A DNA stretch of 64,000 nucleotides from positions 2,232,001-2,296,000 of the forward strand of contig NZ_CP031455.1 in the NCBI RefSeq assembly GCF_003391135.1, read 5' to 3'. A program made the position numbers and the translations under genes. The notes beneath the pieces are model-generated. The model ran no database searches and was not told where the DNA came from. It was given only the letters and a program-made list of their open reading frames with translations. This document shows positions 1 through 12,218 of the stretch, one piece after another (positions within the stretch are counted from its first letter, which is position 1; every line of letters begins with the position of its first letter). This stretch comes from Streptoverticillium olivoreticuli subsp. olivoreticuli (GTDB taxonomy: Bacteria; Actinomycetota; Actinomycetes; Streptomycetales; Streptomycetaceae).

Positions 1-3000
1 CAGACCCGTCCCCGCCAACCGCTCGTAGAACCCCTCCGTATCGATCACCTCGGCACCCGCCGGCGGCCATACGGAAGACGGCGCCGACAGCTGCGTCCGA
101 CCGGCAGGGGCGAGTACGCCCTTGGCGTGCCGGGTCCAGAGGCTCTGGTCCGGGGCGTCCTCGGGGCGGGAGTAGACGCTCAGCGCACGGCGGCCTTCGA
201 CACCCTCCGAGGAGCCGATGATCAACTGAAGCTGGATTCCACCGTGTTCCGGCAGCACCAGCGGAGCTTCCAGGGTGAGCTCCTCCACACGATCGCAGCC
301 GACGGAGTCACCGGCCCGCAGCGCAAGCTCGACAAACGCCGTACCCGGCAACAACACCCGCCCAAGAACGGCATGATCGGCCAACCAGGCGTGCGTACGC
401 AGCGACAACCGCCCCGTGAACAGGAAACCACCGGACTCCGGCAACGCGACCGCCGCGCCGAGCAGCGGGTGGTCGGCTGCCCCCAGACCGGCCGAGGCCA
501 CATCACCCGCGACGGCGGAGGGCTGCACCCAGTAGCGCTGGTGCTGGAAGGCGTAGGTGGGAAGGTCGACCTGCCGGGCGCCCGCGAAGAGCGGGCGCCA
601 GTCGACGGACGCACCGGCTGTGTGTGCTTCGGCGAGGGAGGTCAGGAAGCGGTCCAGGCCGCCCTCGTCACGACGGAGGGAACCGATGGCGGCGGCAGGT
701 GTGCCGACGGCCTCAGCGGTCTGCTGGATACCGACCGTCAGCACGGGATGCGCACTGGCCTCTACGAAGATCCCGACACCGTCGGAAAGGAGGGCGCGTA
801 CGGTCTCGTCGAAACGGACCGTCTGACGGAGATTGCGGTACCAGTAGCCCGCGTCCATCACCGACGTATCGATCAACTCGGCGGAAACCGTGGAATAGAA
901 CGGCACCGAAGAAGAACGCGGCTCGATCCCGGACAGGATCTCCAGCAGCTCGCCCTCGATCCGCTCCACATGCGCGGAATGCGAGGCGTAATCCACCGGA
1001 ATACGACGGGCACGAATCCCGCCCGCCTCGCACGTCGCCAGAAGCTCATCCAGAGCATCCACATCACCCGAAACCACCACCGCAGACGGGCCGTTCACCG
1101 CAGCAACCGAAAGACGGTCATTCAGCAGCGCCTCGACCTCACCGACCGGCAGGGAAACCGAGACCATCCCACCCTGACCGGAGAGCGCCAGCAACGCCCT
1201 GCTCCGCAGCGCGACCACCTTCGCCGCATCATCCAGCGACAGCGCACCCGCCACACACGCAGCAGCAATCTCACCCTGCGAATGACCGATCACCGCAGCA
1301 GGCTCGACACCGTACGAACGCCACAGCTCAGCCAGCGACACCATCACCGCGAACAACGCAGGCTGGACAACATCCACCCGCTCAAGCGACGCCGCACCAT
1401 CCGCACCACGCAGCACATCGACCAACGACCAGTCCGTATAAGCACTCAGAGCAGTCGCACACTCATGAATCCGCTCGGCAAAGACCGGCGAAGCATCCAA
1501 CAGCCCCGCCGCCATCCCCACCCACTGCGAACCCTGACCCGGGAACACCAACGCCCCCCGGGCACCGGCACCAGCCACACCCTCGACCAGACCCGCAGCG
1601 CCACGACCCTCCGCCAACGCGCCCAGGCCGTCCAGCAGCCCGTCACGGTCCTCGGCAACCACCACCGCGCGACGCTCGAGCACCGTCCTTGCCGTCGCCA
1701 GCGAGAGGCCGATGTCCGTGATGGACTCCTCGGTGTGCTCTTCCAGATGTGCCCGGAGCCGCTCCGCCTGCGCCCGCAGCGCCGCGTCCGTACGGCCGGA
1801 CACCACCCACGGCACCACACCGGCGGGAACCTCCGCAGGGACGGTCTCCTCGGCGACCACCGGTGCCTGCTCCACCACGACGTGCGCGTTCGTACCGCTG
1901 ACGCCGAACGAGGACACGCCCGCCCGGCGCGGCCGCTCCACCTCCGGCCACGGCACCGACTCGGTGAGCAGCTCGACCGCGCCCGCGGACCAGTCCACGT
2001 GGGTACTGGGCTCGTCGATGTGCAAGGTCTGCGGCAGCACACCGTGCCGCATCGCCAGCACCATCTTGATCACACCCGCCACACCGGCAGCAGCCTGCGT
2101 ATGACCGATGTTCGACTTCACCGAACCCAGCCACAACGGCTGTCCCTCGGCGCGCTCCTGACCATAAGTGGCCAGCAGCGCCTGCGCCTCGATCGGGTCG
2201 CCCAGCGTCGTACCCGTACCATGCGCCTCCACCACGTCGACATCGGCCGCCGACAGCCGCGCGTTGGCCAGTGCCTGGCGGATCACCCGCTGCTGCGACG
2301 GGCCACTGGGAGCGGTGAGGCCGTTGCTCGCGCCGTCCTGGTTGACGGCCGTACCACGTACGACACCCAGCACCCGGTGACCGTTGCGCTGAGCGTCGGA
2401 CAGCCGCTCCAGCAGCAACACGCCCACGCCCTCGCCCCAGCCGGTGCCGTCCGCCGCGGCGGCGAACGGCTTGCAGCGGCCGTCCGCGGCCAGCCCGCGC
2501 TGCCTGCTGAACTCGACGAACAGCTCGGGGGTGGACATCACGGTCACACCGCCCGCGAGCGCCATGGTGCACTCGCCCTGGCGCAGCGCCTGCGCGGCGA
2601 GGTGCAGGGCCACCAGCGAGGACGAGCACGCCGTGTCGACCGTGACCGCCGGGCCTTCGAGACCGAAGGTGTACGAGATGCGGCCGGAGACGACACTGGC
2701 CGCGCTGCTGGTCACCAGGTGGCCTTCGACGCCCTCCGCCGCCTGCCGCAGACTGGTGCCGTAGTCCTGGCCGTTGCTCCCGACGAAGACGCCCGTGCGG
2801 CTGCCCCGGAGCAGGGCCGGGTCGATGCCCGCGCGCTCGAACAGCTCCCACGAGGTCTCCAGCAGCAGCCGCTGCTGCGGGTCCATCGCCAGCGCCTCGC
2901 GCGGGGAGATCCCGAAGAAGCCCGGGTCGAAGTCACCGGCGTCGGCGAGGAAGGCGCCTTCCTTGACGTAGCTCTTCCCCAGGGCGTCCGGGTCGGCGGC

Positions 3001-6000
3001 GTAGAGCGATTCGAGGTTCCAGCCGCGGTCGGCGGGGAAGTCCGTGAGGACGTCCTCGCCCGAGATCAGCAGCCGCCACAGGTCCTCGGGGGTCCGCACG
3101 CCGCCGGGGAAGCGGCAGCTCATGGAGACGATGGCGATCGGCTCGTCGGCGACGGCCGAGGTCGTGACCACGAGTGCCGAGGCGGTGTCCGCGCCCAGGG
3201 CCTCGGTGCGCAGGTGCCGGGCCACTGCCACGACGGTGGGGTGGTCGAAGAGGAGGGTGCTCGGCAGGCGCAGGCCCGTGGCGGCGTTCAGCCGGTTCCG
3301 GAGGGTGACCGAGGCCAGCGAGTCGAATCCGAGCTCCTTGAAGGCACGCCCCGTCTCGACCGTTTCCGCCTTCGAGTGCCCCAGCACGGCCGCCACATGG
3401 GTCCGCACCAACTCCACGAGCAGGCGGCCCTGTTCGGTGCCGGAGAGTCCGGCCAGGCGCTGCCGCAAGGACGTGCCGGCGTCTGCTGCCGAGTCGGTCC
3501 CGGTGACGGACCGCCGTACGTCGAACAGCCCGTCCAGCAGTCGGCTCGGGCGGACATCGGCTGTGGCACGCGCGAAGCTCTCCCAGTCGACATCGGCGAC
3601 GACCGGGCAGGCCAGGGACCGGCGGACGGCCTGGTGCATGGCGTCGACGGCGAGTTCGGGCGACATGGCCGGCAGGCCGTGCCGCCGCCAGCGCTCCGCG
3701 ACGGCGTCGGCCATGCCGCCGTCGGCCCAGGGGCCCCAGGCGATGGAGGTGGCGGGCAGGCCCGCGGCCCGGCGCTGCTCGGCGAGCGCGTCGAGATAGG
3801 CGTTCGCGGCCGCGTAGTTGGCCTGACCGGCCGCACCCACCGCACCGGTGAACGACGAGAAGAGGACGAACGCCGACAGGTCCATGCCGACGGTGAGCTC
3901 GTGCAGGTGTCGCGCGGCCTCCGCCTTGGCCCGCAGCACGGTCTCGAACCGCTCGGGCGTCAGCGCGTCCAGCACACCGTCGTCGAGAACACCCGCCGTA
4001 TGCACCACAGCAGTCAGATCCGGAACACCCGCGAGCAGCCCCGCAAGCGCGTCACGGTCGCCCGCGTCACACGCGGCCACCGTCACCCGCACGCCAAGAG
4101 CAGTGAGCTCCGTACGCAGCTCCTCCGCCCCTTCGGCAGCGGGACCACGACGGCTGACCAACACCAGGCGCTCGGCACCATTACGAGCCAGCCAACGCGC
4201 GACATGAGCACCCAGGGCACCCGTACCACCAGTGACCAGCACGCTTCCCGACGGTCGCCACTCGGCGGAAGCCGGGGCCGTCGCGCGTGCGAGGCGCCGC
4301 GCGAGCACGCCCGAGGAGCGCAGCGCGATCTGGTCCTCGCCGGTCGCCCCGGCGATCACGGCGGGCAGGCGCCCGGCCGTACGCTCGTCCAGTGTGTCCG
4401 GCAGGTCGACGAGGCCGCCCCAGCGGTCCGCGGCCTCCGTGGCGGCGACCCGCCCGAGGCCCCAGATCTGGGCCTGTTCGGCATTGTGCAGAGGGTCCGA
4501 GGAGCCGGTGGATACCGCACCCCGGGTGACACACCACAAGGGCGCGTCGATATCGGCATCACCGAGGGCCTGCACCAGCAAGAGCGTCAGCGCGACACCC
4601 ACCGGCACGGACGGCGCGTACGGATCCCGGCCCCCGGCCTCGCCGAGCAGGGAGACCACACGGTCGTACGGGACCGTCACCTCTCGAAGCCGCTCGGCCA
4701 CAGAAGCACGGTCGGCGACCGTGGCATCCAGCTCGACCACCGACAACCCGACGCCGGACGCCTCCAGCGCCCGGACGCACTCCGCGATCCACGCATCCTC
4801 CGCGAGACCGGCAGGAACCACGACCAGCCACCGACCGGTCAGCGCCTCGGGGGTCACACCTGAGACGGGAGCCCACTGCACCTGGTAGCGCCAGCTGTCC
4901 ACGAGCGACCGCTCACGGGACTGCCGACGCCAGGCGGAGAGAACAGGAAGGACAGCTGCGAGAGACTCGCTGCTCTCGGTGTCCAACGCGTCGGCCAGCG
5001 CGGGCAGATCCTCACGCTCCACCGCGTCCCAGAACCCGGCATCAGCGGTATCGGTCGTGGCCGCGGTCGTGGTCTCCAGCCAGTAGCGGTCGCGCTGGAA
5101 CGCGTACGTGGGCAGCTCGACGCGACGGCCGCCGGTCACGCCGCCCGCGCGCAGCACCTCCACCCAGTCCACGCGTACACCGCGCACATGGACTCCAGCG
5201 AGAGCCTCCAGGACTGTGCGCGTCTCACTGATATCGGTGCGGAGGGCGGGGGTGAAGGCCGCGTCGGGCAGACAGTCCTGGCCCATCGCGGACAGCACAC
5301 TGTCAGGGCCCAACTCCAGGAAGGTGGAAACACCTTCGGAGCCAAGGGCTTCGATTCCATCGGCGAAGCGGACGGAATCACGGACGTGACGCACCCAGTA
5401 CGCGGGAGAGCACAGCTCCTCCGGCGCGGCAATCGAACCCGTCAGGTTCGAAACGACCGGGATCGAGGGAGCCGCATACGTCAGCTCCTCCGCTACCTTC
5501 GCGAAGTCGGCCAGCATCGGGTCCATCAACGGCGAGTGGAACGCGTGCGAAACCCGCAACCGCTTCGTCTTCACACCCCGCGCCGCGAGCTGGGTGGCGA
5601 CGTCCTCGACAGCACCCTCAGTACCCGAAAGCACCACGGAAACGGGCCCATTGACCGCCGCGATACTGACCTCGGCCTCACGACCCACAAGGAGCGGCAG
5701 CACATCGGCCTCCGATGCCTGCACCGCCACCATCGCACCGCCAGCGGGAAGCGCCTGCATCAGACGGCCACGAGCGGCCACCAACACACACGCATCATCC
5801 AACGAGAGCACACCCGCCACATGCGCGGCAGCAATCTCACCGATCGAATGACCACCCACGAAGTCCGGGCGCACACCCCACGACTCCACCAGCCGGAACA
5901 ACGCCACCTCAACCGCGAACAAAGCCGCCTGGGTGAACACCGTCTGATCCAGCAGATCCGACCCACCGAACACCACATCACGCAACGGCCGGCCAAGATC

Positions 6001-9000
6001 GAACCGCGCACACACAGCATCAAAAGCCTCGGCATACACCGGGTACGCCTCATACAACTCGCGGCCCATGCCCGCCCGCTGGCTCCCCTGACCCGAGAAC
6101 AGCACCGCCGACTTACCCGAAGCCACCACAGACCCCTGCACCACACCCGGCACAGACCCACCCGCAGCCAACCCAACCAGCCCAGCCGCAAAACCCTCAC
6201 GACCACCGGCCAGCACCACCGCACGATGCTCCAGATGCGACCGCGTCACCACCAGCGAACGCGCCACACCCGCCACCGGGACATCAGCACCCGCAAACGG
6301 CACCAACCGCCCCGCCTGCGCCCGCAACCCCGCCACGGAACGACCCGACACCACCCACGGCACCACACCCACAGCGGAAGGGCTCTCGGCCGACCGCTCC
6401 ACAGGAGCCTCAGTCGTCTGCTCCAGAATCACGTGCGCGTTCGTACCGCTGATACCGAACGACGACACGCCCGCCCGACGCGGCCGCTCCACCTCCGGCC
6501 ACGGCACCGACTCCGCCAGCAACTCCACCGCACCCGCAGACCAATCCACATGCGGCGACGGCTCATCGATGTGCAACGTCTGAGGCAGCATGCCGTGCTG
6601 CATGGCCAGCACCATCTTGATCACACCGGCGACGCCGGCGGCTGCCTGTGTGTGACCGATGTTGGACTTGGCCGAGCCGATCCACAGCGGCCGACCGTCT
6701 TCGCGGTCCTGGCCATAAGTGGCCAGCAGCGCCTGCGCCTCGATCGGGTCACCCAGGGCGGTGCCCGTACCGTGCGCCTCCACCGCGTCGACATCCGCCG
6801 CCGACAGACCCGCACTCGCCAACGCCTGCCGGATCACCCGCTGCTGCGAAGGACCATTCGGCGCCGTCAAACCATTCGACGCACCATCCTGATTGACAGC
6901 CGAACCACGCACCACGGCCAGCACGGGGTGCCCGTTGCGCCGGGCGTCCGAGAGCCGCTCCAGGAGGAGCATGCCGGCGCCCTCCGCCCAGCCCGTGCCG
7001 TCCGCGGCCGCGGAGAACGGCTTGCATCGGCCGTCCGGGGCCAGCCCGCTCTGTCGGCTGAACTCCACGAACAGACCGGGTGTCGACATCACCGTCACAC
7101 CGCCCGCGAGCGCCATGGTGCACTCGCCCTGGCGCAGCGCCTGCGCCGCCAGATGCAGCGCCACCAGCGACGACGAACACGCCGTGTCCACCGTGACCGC
7201 GGAACCCTCGAAACCGAAGGTGTAGGAGATCCGGCCCGACGCCGCGCTGACGGTATTTCCCGTCAGCAAATAGCCCTGGAGATCCTCGGACGCGTCATGC
7301 ATCCGGGGGCCGTAGTCCTGCGCCATCGCGCCGACGAATACGCCGGTCCGGCTGCCGCGTACGGATTCCGGGTCGATTCCGGCCCGCTCAAAGGCCTCCC
7401 ACGAGGTCTCCAGCAGCAGCCGCTGCTGGGGGTCCATGGCGAGGGCCTCACGCGGGGAGATCCCGAAGAACGCCGGGTCGAAGTCACCGGCGTCGTAAAG
7501 GAAGCCGCCCTCTCGGGCGGACGAAAGGCCGGGGCGGCCCTCACCCGCGCCATAGAGGCTTTCCAGGTCCCAGCCGCGGTCCACCGGGAATTCCGCGATC
7601 GCGTCCCCGCCGGAGGTCATGAGCTGCCACAGGTCTTCCGGTGAACGGACGTCACCCGGGTATCGGCAGCTCATCGCCACGATGGCGATCGGGTCGTCGT
7701 CCACCGCGGACACAGGCGCGTTCCCGGCGGCACCGGTCCCGGTCCCCGTCCCCAGCAGCGCGTCTCGAAGGTGCTGGACGAGCACCGTGGGCGTGGGATG
7801 GTCGAAGAGCAGTGTCGTCGCCAGCTTGAGGCCCGTGGCGCCGTTGAGTCGATTGCGGAATTCGACGGCGGTGAGGGAGTCGAAGCCGAGCTCCTTGAAG
7901 GTCCGCTTGGCGTCGACGGCTTCCGAACCGTCGTACTCCAGAGCCGTCGCGACCTGTGCGCGTACCAGGTCCAGCAGGAAGCCGTCCTGCTCGGCCGCGC
8001 CGAGCGGGGCGAGGCGCTGCCGGAGGAACGTCGCGGCATCGTCGGCCGGCGCGGATTCCGTCTCGAATACGGCTGTTGCCTCGAATGCCGGTGCCGCCTC
8101 GGGAGTCACCGCTGACGACGACTTCTCGAACCAGTAGCGGCGGCGCTGGAAGGCATACGTGGGCAGCTCGACCCGCCGCGCGCCCGTGCCGGCGAAAGGC
8201 ACCGACCAGTCCACCGGCGCACCGGCGACAAAAGCCTCCGCGAGCGAGGTCAGGAAGCGCTCAGGACCGCCCTCGTCACGACGCAACGAACCGATGGCGG
8301 CGACCGGGGCGTTCATGGCCTCGGCGGTCTGCTGAATGCCGACGGTCAGCACGGGGTGTGCGCTGGCCTCTACGAAGATCTCAAGGCCGTCGGCCAGCAG
8401 GGCGCGTACGGTCTCATCGAAACGGACCGTCTGACGGAGATTGCGGTACCAGTAACCCGCGTCCATGACGGCCGTATCGATCAACTCGGCGGAAACCGTG
8501 GAATAGAACGGCACCGAAGAAGAACGCGGCTCGATCCCCTTCAGGATCTCCAGCAGCTCGCCCTCGATCCGCTCCACATGCGCGGAATGCGAGGCGTAAT
8601 CCACCGGGATACGACGAGCACGGATCGCGTTCGTCTCACACTCAGCCAACAGCCCGTCAAGAGCCTCCGCATCACCCGAAACCACCACTGCGGACGGGCC
8701 GTTCACAGCCGCAACCGACAGCCGGTCGTTCAGCAGCGCCTCGACCTCACCGACCGGCAAGGAAACCGAGACCATCCCACCCTGACCGGACAGCGCCAGC
8801 AGCGCCCTGCTCCGCAGCGCGACCACCTTCGCCGCGTCCTCCAGCGAGAGAGCACCCGCCACACACGCCGCAGCAATCTCACCCTGCGAATGACCGATCA
8901 CCGCAGCAGGCTCAACACCGTACGAACGCCACAACTCCGCCAGCGACACCATCACCGCGAACAACGCGGGCTGCACCACATCGACGCGCTCCAACGACGC

Positions 9001-10797
9001 AGCCCTAGGCACCCCCCGCAGCACATCGGTCAACGACCAGTCCACATACGGCGCCAGCGCAACCTCACACTGAGCAACCCGCTCCGCGAACACCGGCGAG
9101 GCATCCAGCAGCCCCGCCGCCATCCCCACCCACTGCGAACCCTGACCCGGGAAGACCAACGCCACCCGGGCATCCGCGCCCGCGACACCCCGCACCAGTC
9201 CCGGGGCGTCCCGCCTCTCCGCCAGCGCGCCCAGGCCGTCCAGCAGCCCGTCACGGTCCCCGGCGACCACCACCGCGCGGTGCTCGAACACCGACCGCGT
9301 CGTCGCCAACGACAGACCCAGATCGCCGACGGCCGGCTCGGGGCGGTCGTCCGCGTATGCCCGGAGCCGCTCCGCCTGCGCCCGCAGCGCGGCGTCCGAA
9401 CGGCCCGACACCACCCACGGCACCACGGGCGGCATCGCGTCGGTGTCCGGCTCCGGGAGCTCCCGTGCGGGTGCCTCCGAGAGGACGAGGTGGCAGTTCG
9501 TACCGCCCATGCCGAAGGCGCTGACGCCGGCCGTCAGCGGGCGCTCCTCGCGGGCCCACGGTCCGGTCCCGGTGTGGACCCGCAGGTTGAGTTCGTCGAG
9601 CGGGATCCGGGGGTTGGGGGTCCTGAAGTGGAGGCTCGGGACGAGTTCCTTGTGCTTGAGGCACAGGGCGGTCTTGATGAGGCCGACGACGCCCGCGGCC
9701 CCTTCCAGGTGGCCGACGTTGGTCTTGGCCGAGCCCACCAGCAGGGGTGAGCCGGCCGGCCTGGCGGTGCCCAGGACGGCTCCGAGCGCACCTGCCTCCA
9801 CGGGGTCGCCGACCTTGGTGCCGGTGCCGTGGAGTTCCACGTACTGGACCTCGGAGGGGTCGACTCCGGCGTGCTCGTAGGCGCGCCGCAGGACGTCCTC
9901 CTGGGCCGGCTGGTGCGGGGCCGTGAGGTTCTCGCCGCCGCCGTCGTTGTTGACGGCGCCGCCGCGGATGACGCAGTAGACGGGGTCGCCGTCGGCGAGG
10001 GCGTCGGCGAGGGGCTTGAGGACGACGACGCCCGCGCCTTCGCCGCGTACATAGCCGTTGGCCCGCTCGTCGAAGGTGTAGCAGGTCCCGTCCGGGGAGA
10101 GCCCGCCGAACTTGGCCGCTCCGATGGTGCTTTCCGGGGCGAGGTTGAGGTTGACGCCGCCCGCGATGGCGAGCGTGGCCTCGCCGCGCCGGATCTGCTC
10201 GCAGGCCATGTGGACGGCGACCAGGGACGACGCCTGCCCCGCGTCGATCGTGAGGCTGGGGCCGCGGAGGCCCAGGGTGTACGAGACACGGTTGGCGATG
10301 ATGCTGCGGTGGAGGCCGGTGACGCTGTGCTGGTTGATGCCGGTCGCTGCGGGGTCGCTCCTGCGCTGCAGGGTGGCGTAGTCGTCCCAGATCACGCCGA
10401 GGCAGACGCCGGTCCGGCTGCCCCTGGTCCGCTCGGGGACGATCCCGGCGTCCTCCAGGGCCTCCCAGCTCAGTTCGAGGATCAGGCGCTGCTGGGGATC
10501 CATGGCCGCGGCCTCGCGGGGCGAGATGCCGAAGAAGGCGGGGTCGAATCCGGCGACCTGGTCCTGGCCCAGGAATCCGCCGCGCCGGGTGTTGATCTTT
10601 CCCGGGGCGGTGATGTCGGGGTCGAACAGGGCGTCCGCGTTCCAGCGGTCGGCGGGTGCGTCGGTGATGGCGTCGACGCCGTCGCGGAGCAGCCGCCAGA
10701 ACGCCGTCGCGTCGGGTGCTCCCGGGAGTCGGCAGGACAGGCCGACCACAGCGATTGCCGTATCCGCCGGGCTGGTCGAGGCGTCGGAAACGTTCAT
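1..10797 (-). CDS. Modular type I polyketide synthase, loading module plus modules 1 and 2 (3'-truncated)
   Basis: First PKS subunit: it begins at the loading module with no N-terminal docking helix; the frame runs 3599 codons to the window edge. Loading KS (about 12-438) has Gln188 in place of the catalytic Cys (DAGQASS) while HGTGT and the NVGH histidine are kept, so it is a decarboxylating KSQ. Loading AT has GHSQGE (Ser637) and YASH (734-737), a methylmalonyl signature; ACP Ser974. Module 1: KS Cys1207; AT GHSIGE (Ser1651) and HAFH (1751-1754), malonyl; KR with an LDD motif near 2271 (B-type) and Tyr2328; ACP Ser2493. Module 2: KS Cys2724; AT Ser3173 and YASH (3270-3273), methylmalonyl; DH with HxxxGxxxxP at His3475, then cut. 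Predicted chain: propionyl starter, one ketoreduced acetate unit, one dehydrated propionate unit. The start is ATG with GGGGGAG 8 nt upstream. The final product is not predictable from this part. Confidence 0.96.
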   Translation of the reverse strand, partial: MNVSDASTSPADTAIAVVGLSCRLPGAPDATAFWRLLRDGVDAITDAPADRWNADALFDPDITAPGKINTRRGGFLGQDQVAGFDPAFFGISPREAAAMDPQQRLILELSWEALEDAGIVPERTRGSRTGVCLGVIWDDYATLQRRSDPAATGINQHSVTGLHRSIIANRVSYTLGLRGPSLTIDAGQASSLVAVHMACEQIRRGEATLAIAGGVNLNLAPESTIGAAKFGGLSPDGTCYTFDERANGYVRGEGAGVVVLKPLADALADGDPVYCVIRGGAVNNDGGGENLTAPHQPAQEDVLRRAYEHAGVDPSEVQYVELHGTGTKVGDPVEAGALGAVLGTARPAGSPLLVGSAKTNVGHLEGAAGVVGLIKTALCLKHKELVPSLHFRTPNPRIPLDELNLRVHTGTGPWAREERPLTAGVSAFGMGGTNCHLVLSEAPARELPEPDTDAMPPVVPWVVSGRSDAALRAQAERLRAYADDRPEPAVGDLGLSLATTRSVFEHRAVVVAGDRDGLLDGLGALAERRDAPGLVRGVAGADARVALVFPGQGSQWVGMAAGLLDASPVFAERVAQCEVALAPYVDWSLTDVLRGVPRAASLERVDVVQPALFAVMVSLAELWRSYGVEPAAVIGHSQGEIAAACVAGALSLEDAAKVVALRSRALLALSGQGGMVSVSLPVGEVEALLNDRLSVAAVNGPSAVVVSGDAEALDGLLAECETNAIRARRIPVDYASHSAHVERIEGELLEILKGIEPRSSSVPFYSTVSAELIDTAVMDAGYWYRNLRQTVRFDETVRALLADGLEIFVEASAHPVLTVGIQQTAEAMNAPVAAIGSLRRDEGGPERFLTSLAEAFVAGAPVDWSVPFAGTGARRVELPTYAFQRRRYWFEKSSSAVTPEAAPAFEATAVFETESAPADDAATFLRQRLAPLGAAEQDGFLLDLVRAQVATALEYDGSEAVDAKRTFKELGFDSLTAVEFRNRLNGATGLKLATTLLFDHPTPTVLVQHLRDALLGTGTGTGAAGNAPVSAVDDDPIAIVAMSCRYPGDVRSPEDLWQLMTSGGDAIAEFPVDRGWDLESLYGAGEGRPGLSSAREGGFLYDAGDFDPAFFGISPREALAMDPQQRLLLETSWEAFERAGIDPESVRGSRTGVFVGAMAQDYGPRMHDASEDLQGYLLTGNTVSAASGRISYTFGFEGSAVTVDTACSSSLVALHLAAQALRQGECTMALAGGVTVMSTPGLFVEFSRQSGLAPDGRCKPFSAAADGTGWAEGAGMLLLERLSDARRNGHPVLAVVRGSAVNQDGASNGLTAPNGPSQQRVIRQALASAGLSAADVDAVEAHGTGTALGDPIEAQALLATYGQDREDGRPLWIGSAKSNIGHTQAAAGVAGVIKMVLAMQHGMLPQTLHIDEPSPHVDWSAGAVELLAESVPWPEVERPRRAGVSSFGISGTNAHVILEQTTEAPVERSAESPSAVGVVPWVVSGRSVAGLRAQAGRLVPFAGADVPVAGVARSLVVTRSHLEHRAVVLAGGREGFAAGLVGLAAGGSVPGVVQGSVVASGKSAVLFSGQGSQRAGMGRELYEAYPVYAEAFDAVCARFDLGRPLRDVVFGGSDLLDQTVFTQAALFAVEVALFRLVESWGVRPDFVGGHSIGEIAAAHVAGVLSLDDACVLVAARGRLMQALPAGGAMVAVQASEADVLPLLVGREAEVSIAAVNGPVSVVLSGTEGAVEDVATQLAARGVKTKRLRVSHAFHSPLMDPMLADFAKVAEELTYAAPSIPVVSNLTGSIAAPEELCSPAYWVRHVRDSVRFADGIEALGSEGVSTFLELGPDSVLSAMGQDCLPDAAFTPALRTDISETRTVLEALAGVHVRGVRVDWVEVLRAGGVTGGRRVELPTYAFQRDRYWLETTTAATTDTADAGFWDAVEREDLPALADALDTESSESLAAVLPVLSAWRRQSRERSLVDSWRYQVQWAPVSGVTPEALTGRWLVVVPAGLAEDAWIAECVRALEASGVGLSVVELDATVADRASVAERLREVTVPYDRVVSLLGEAGGRDPYAPSVPVGVALTLLLVQALGDADIDAPLWCVTRGAVSTGSSDPLHNAEQAQIWGLGRVAATEAADRWGGLVDLPDTLDERTAGRLPAVIAGATGEDQIALRSSGVLARRLARATAPASAEWRPSGSVLVTGGTGALGAHVARWLARNGAERLVLVSRRGPAAEGAEELRTELTALGVRVTVAACDAGDRDALAGLLAGVPDLTAVVHTAGVLDDGVLDALTPERFETVLRAKAEAARHLHELTVGMDLSAFVLFSSFTGAVGAAGQANYAAANAYLDALAEQRRAAGLPATSIAWGPWADGGMADAVAERWRRHGLPAMSPELAVDAMHQAVRRSLACPVVADVDWESFARATADVRPSRLLDGLFDVRRSVTGTDSAADAGTSLRQRLAGLSGTEQGRLLVELVRTHVAAVLGHSKAETVETGRAFKELGFDSLASVTLRNRLNAATGLRLPSTLLFDHPTVVAVARHLRTEALGADTASALVVTTSAVADEPIAIVSMSCRFPGGVRTPEDLWRLLISGEDVLTDFPADRGWNLESLYAADPDALGKSYVKEGAFLADAGDFDPGFFGISPREALAMDPQQRLLLETSWELFERAGIDPALLRGSRTGVFVGSNGQDYGTSLRQAAEGVEGHLVTSSAASVVSGRISYTFGLEGPAVTVDTACSSSLVALHLAAQALRQGECTMALAGGVTVMSTPELFVEFSRQRGLAADGRCKPFAAAADGTGWGEGVGVLLLERLSDAQRNGHRVLGVVRGTAVNQDGASNGLTAPSGPSQQRVIRQALANARLSAADVDVVEAHGTGTTLGDPIEAQALLATYGQERAEGQPLWLGSVKSNIGHTQAAAGVAGVIKMVLAMRHGVLPQTLHIDEPSTHVDWSAGAVELLTESVPWPEVERPRRAGVSSFGVSGTNAHVVVEQAPVVAEETVPAEVPAGVVPWVVSGRTDAALRAQAERLRAHLEEHTEESITDIGLSLATARTVLERRAVVVAEDRDGLLDGLGALAEGRGAAGLVEGVAGAGARGALVFPGQGSQWVGMAAGLLDASPVFAERIHECATALSAYTDWSLVDVLRGADGAASLERVDVVQPALFAVMVSLAELWRSYGVEPAAVIGHSQGEIAAACVAGALSLDDAAKVVALRSRALLALSGQGGMVSVSLPVGEVEALLNDRLSVAAVNGPSAVVVSGDVDALDELLATCEAGGIRARRIPVDYASHSAHVERIEGELLEILSGIEPRSSSVPFYSTVSAELIDTSVMDAGYWYRNLRQTVRFDETVRALLSDGVGIFVEASAHPVLTVGIQQTAEAVGTPAAAIGSLRRDEGGLDRFLTSLAEAHTAGASVDWRPLFAGARQVDLPTYAFQHQRYWVQPSAVAGDVASAGLGAADHPLLGAAVALPESGGFLFTGRLSLRTHAWLADHAVLGRVLLPGTAFVELALRAGDSVGCDRVEELTLEAPLVLPEHGGIQLQLIIGSSEGVEGRRALSVYSRPEDAPDQSLWTRHAKGVLAPAGRTQLSAPSSVWPPAGAEVIDTEGFYERLAGTGL
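721..1560. repeat. PKS internal repeat, AT copy in module 2
   Basis: This methylmalonyl-AT coding segment is nearly identical in bases to the loading-module AT segment at 8329-9168, at a constant offset of 7608 bp. Long exact stretches surround the YASH and GHSQGE codons, and silent positions match as well as coding ones, which suggests recent duplication or gene conversion. Confidence 0.85.
1889..2929. repeat. PKS internal repeat, KS copy in module 2
   Basis: The KS coding segment of module 2 matches the module 1 KS segment (6440-7480) at a constant offset of 4551 bp. The conserved blocks include the region coding DTACSSS and the KS-to-AT linker start. Divergence is scattered and mostly silent. 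Confidence 0.8.
6440..7480. repeat. PKS internal repeat, KS copy in module 1
   Basis: Partner of the KS segment at 1889-2929. The loading KSQ segment does not share this near-identity: its protein sequence is clearly of another KS subtype. Confidence 0.8.
8329..9168. repeat. PKS internal repeat, AT copy in loading module
   Basis: Partner of 721-1560. The malonyl AT of module 1 (about 5100-6150) is not part of this repeat family, so the identity follows substrate class rather than position in the protein. Confidence 0.85.
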
Positions 10798-11144
10798 CAG
10801 TGTGACTCCCCCAGGAGCTGTTCGTGCAAAGCAGGTCGCGACCGCGGGCGCGTTGCGCGCTTCCTCGCGGTGGCGGTGTGATGGAGGTGATGGTGGGGGC
10901 GGGCGTGGCTCAGCGCGGGCTCCGCCCCGGACCCGGTCCTCGGGCTTCCCCGGCCGACGCCGGAGGTGCCCCCGACGGGCCGGACTCTTCCGATGCGACT
11001 TGTCCGATGCGCGGCCCTTGGACACGCAGCGCTCGAACCGCGGGCGCGGACAGCCCGTTCGGTGATCGAGAAATTGCGGCGCCGCCGCGCCCGGGGGTCC
11101 GGGGGCGTGCGGCCCCCGGAGACGAACCCCCTGCCGGATACGGC
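10798..11144. other. Intergenic region between ligase-like gene and PKS start
   Basis: 347 bp without a supported gene. It contains a GC hairpin at 11099-11119 just after the ligase-like stop and, next to the PKS start, the GGGGGAG ribosome binding site at 10806-10812. I see no convincing -35/-10 pair, but the hairpin implies that the PKS gene may have its own promoter here. Confidence 0.6.
11099..11119 (-). terminator. Hairpin terminator after ligase-like gene
   Basis: Perfect 8-bp stem CCGGGGGC/GCCCCCGG with a 5-nt loop, 25 nt past the TAA of the ligase-like gene on the minus strand. There is no U tract, as is usual for GC-rich actinobacterial terminators. It separates the acyltransferase/ligase pair from the PKS gene. 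Confidence 0.55.
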
Positions 11145-12218
11145 TTAGTAGATGCCTTCCGGCGCGGTCCGGACGACCTGGAGCGGACGCGCGTTGGCCA
11201 CGCCGTCACAGGGCCACTCGCTGCCGGTGTCGAAGCGCATCGCGAGGTCGCGCTCCAGGATGTTCGGCAGGAACAGGTCGTCGTGCATGACGGTCAGCCG
11301 GACCTGGCCGTGCTCGCCGTACCCGACGGTCCGCGTCCAGTCGTCTCGGTCCACCACGGCCATGGTGACCTGCGGGTAGTTGGGGACGCACGGGATGAGG
11401 TCGTCCTGCTCCACCGGCAGGGCCACGGTGTTGCCGAAGGTGTTGTTGTAGGTGACGACGAGCAGGCCGCCGTCGAGCGCCTCGAGGAAGCTGCGGCGCA
11501 TGGCCGGTGTGGCGTGGGTGCCGCTGAGGCGGGCGCCCTTGAGCCTGGCGACCTGATCCGGCCTGCTCTTGGCGAGGGCCTGGAACAGCGCGGGCGTGGT
11601 GACGATGTAGTCGACCGGCTGGGTCTCCAGGATGGCCGACATCTGTCCGACGAGGTGGTCGGTGTACTCCTGGGCGTCCTTGAGGCGGCCGGCGCGCAGC
11701 ATCCTCTTCACCCAGCGCGGGTCGAAGTCGATGCCGTAGACACGGGCGTCGTAGAGGTCGACGAGGTCCCAGGCTCCGTGGCCCATCAGGTGGGGTCCGG
11801 TCGGGCTGGCCTGGAGCCAGCTGCGGCCGGGCTCGAAGCCCTCCTTCTCGATGACCCAGCGCCGCCACGCGGCCCGCTGCTCCAGCATGGGCTCGGTGTA
11901 GTACACGCGGCACGGCGAACCGGTGGTGCCGCCGGACTCCCAGATGCGGCCCACGAGCGGCCGGGGCACGGCCAGCGGCACGAGGTCGGCGGGGTCGAGG
12001 GTGCGCAGGTCGCCGAGGGACATGGGACCGAACCGGGTCAGGTCCTCGTAGCGGGTGATGTCCCGGGGGTCGAAGGCGAGTTCGGCCGCACGCTCGAGCC
12101 AGTACGGGCTGCCGGTCTCGGGGTCGAAGTGGCGGCGCACCACGCGTCGCGTCCACTCGTCGATGTCCTGCGACAGCCACTCTTCGATCAGCGGAGTTAC
12201 GTTCTTCATCTCGTTCAC
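11145..12218 (-). CDS. Adenylate-forming (phenylacetate-CoA ligase-like) protein, short
   Basis: A 357-residue ANL-superfamily protein of the phenylacetate-CoA ligase type. It carries the nucleotide-binding loop SGGTTGSP near residue 100, a YNNTFGNT segment at the usual A5 position and a DTGSEW segment where motif A7 is expected. It stops there, so the C-terminal subdomain with the catalytic lysine (motif A10) is absent; PaaK-type enzymes are usually about 430 residues. It may bind or transfer an acyl group without full ligase chemistry, or belong to a short EhpF-like group. The GTG start overlaps the stop of the upstream acyltransferase gene (GTGA), implying translational coupling; an in-frame ATG lies 9 nt downstream. 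A role in starter or side-chain activation for the PKS is inferred only from position. Confidence 0.8.
   Translation of the reverse strand: MNEMKNVTPLIEEWLSQDIDEWTRRVVRRHFDPETGSPYWLERAAELAFDPRDITRYEDLTRFGPMSLGDLRTLDPADLVPLAVPRPLVGRIWESGGTTGSPCRVYYTEPMLEQRAAWRRWVIEKEGFEPGRSWLQASPTGPHLMGHGAWDLVDLYDARVYGIDFDPRWVKRMLRAGRLKDAQEYTDHLVGQMSAILETQPVDYIVTTPALFQALAKSRPDQVARLKGARLSGTHATPAMRRSFLEALDGGLLVVTYNNTFGNTVALPVEQDDLIPCVPNYPQVTMAVVDRDDWTRTVGYGEHGQVRLTVMHDDLFLPNILERDLAMRFDTGSEWPCDGVANARPLQVVRTAPEGIY

Noticed and set aside
127..4863. A 1578-codon open frame on the plus strand antisense to the PKS gene
   Set aside because: The translation is low-complexity, rich in Arg, His, Gln and Pro, with no motif. 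It arises because high-GC genes leave the opposite strand free of stops; the minus strand encodes clear PKS domains.
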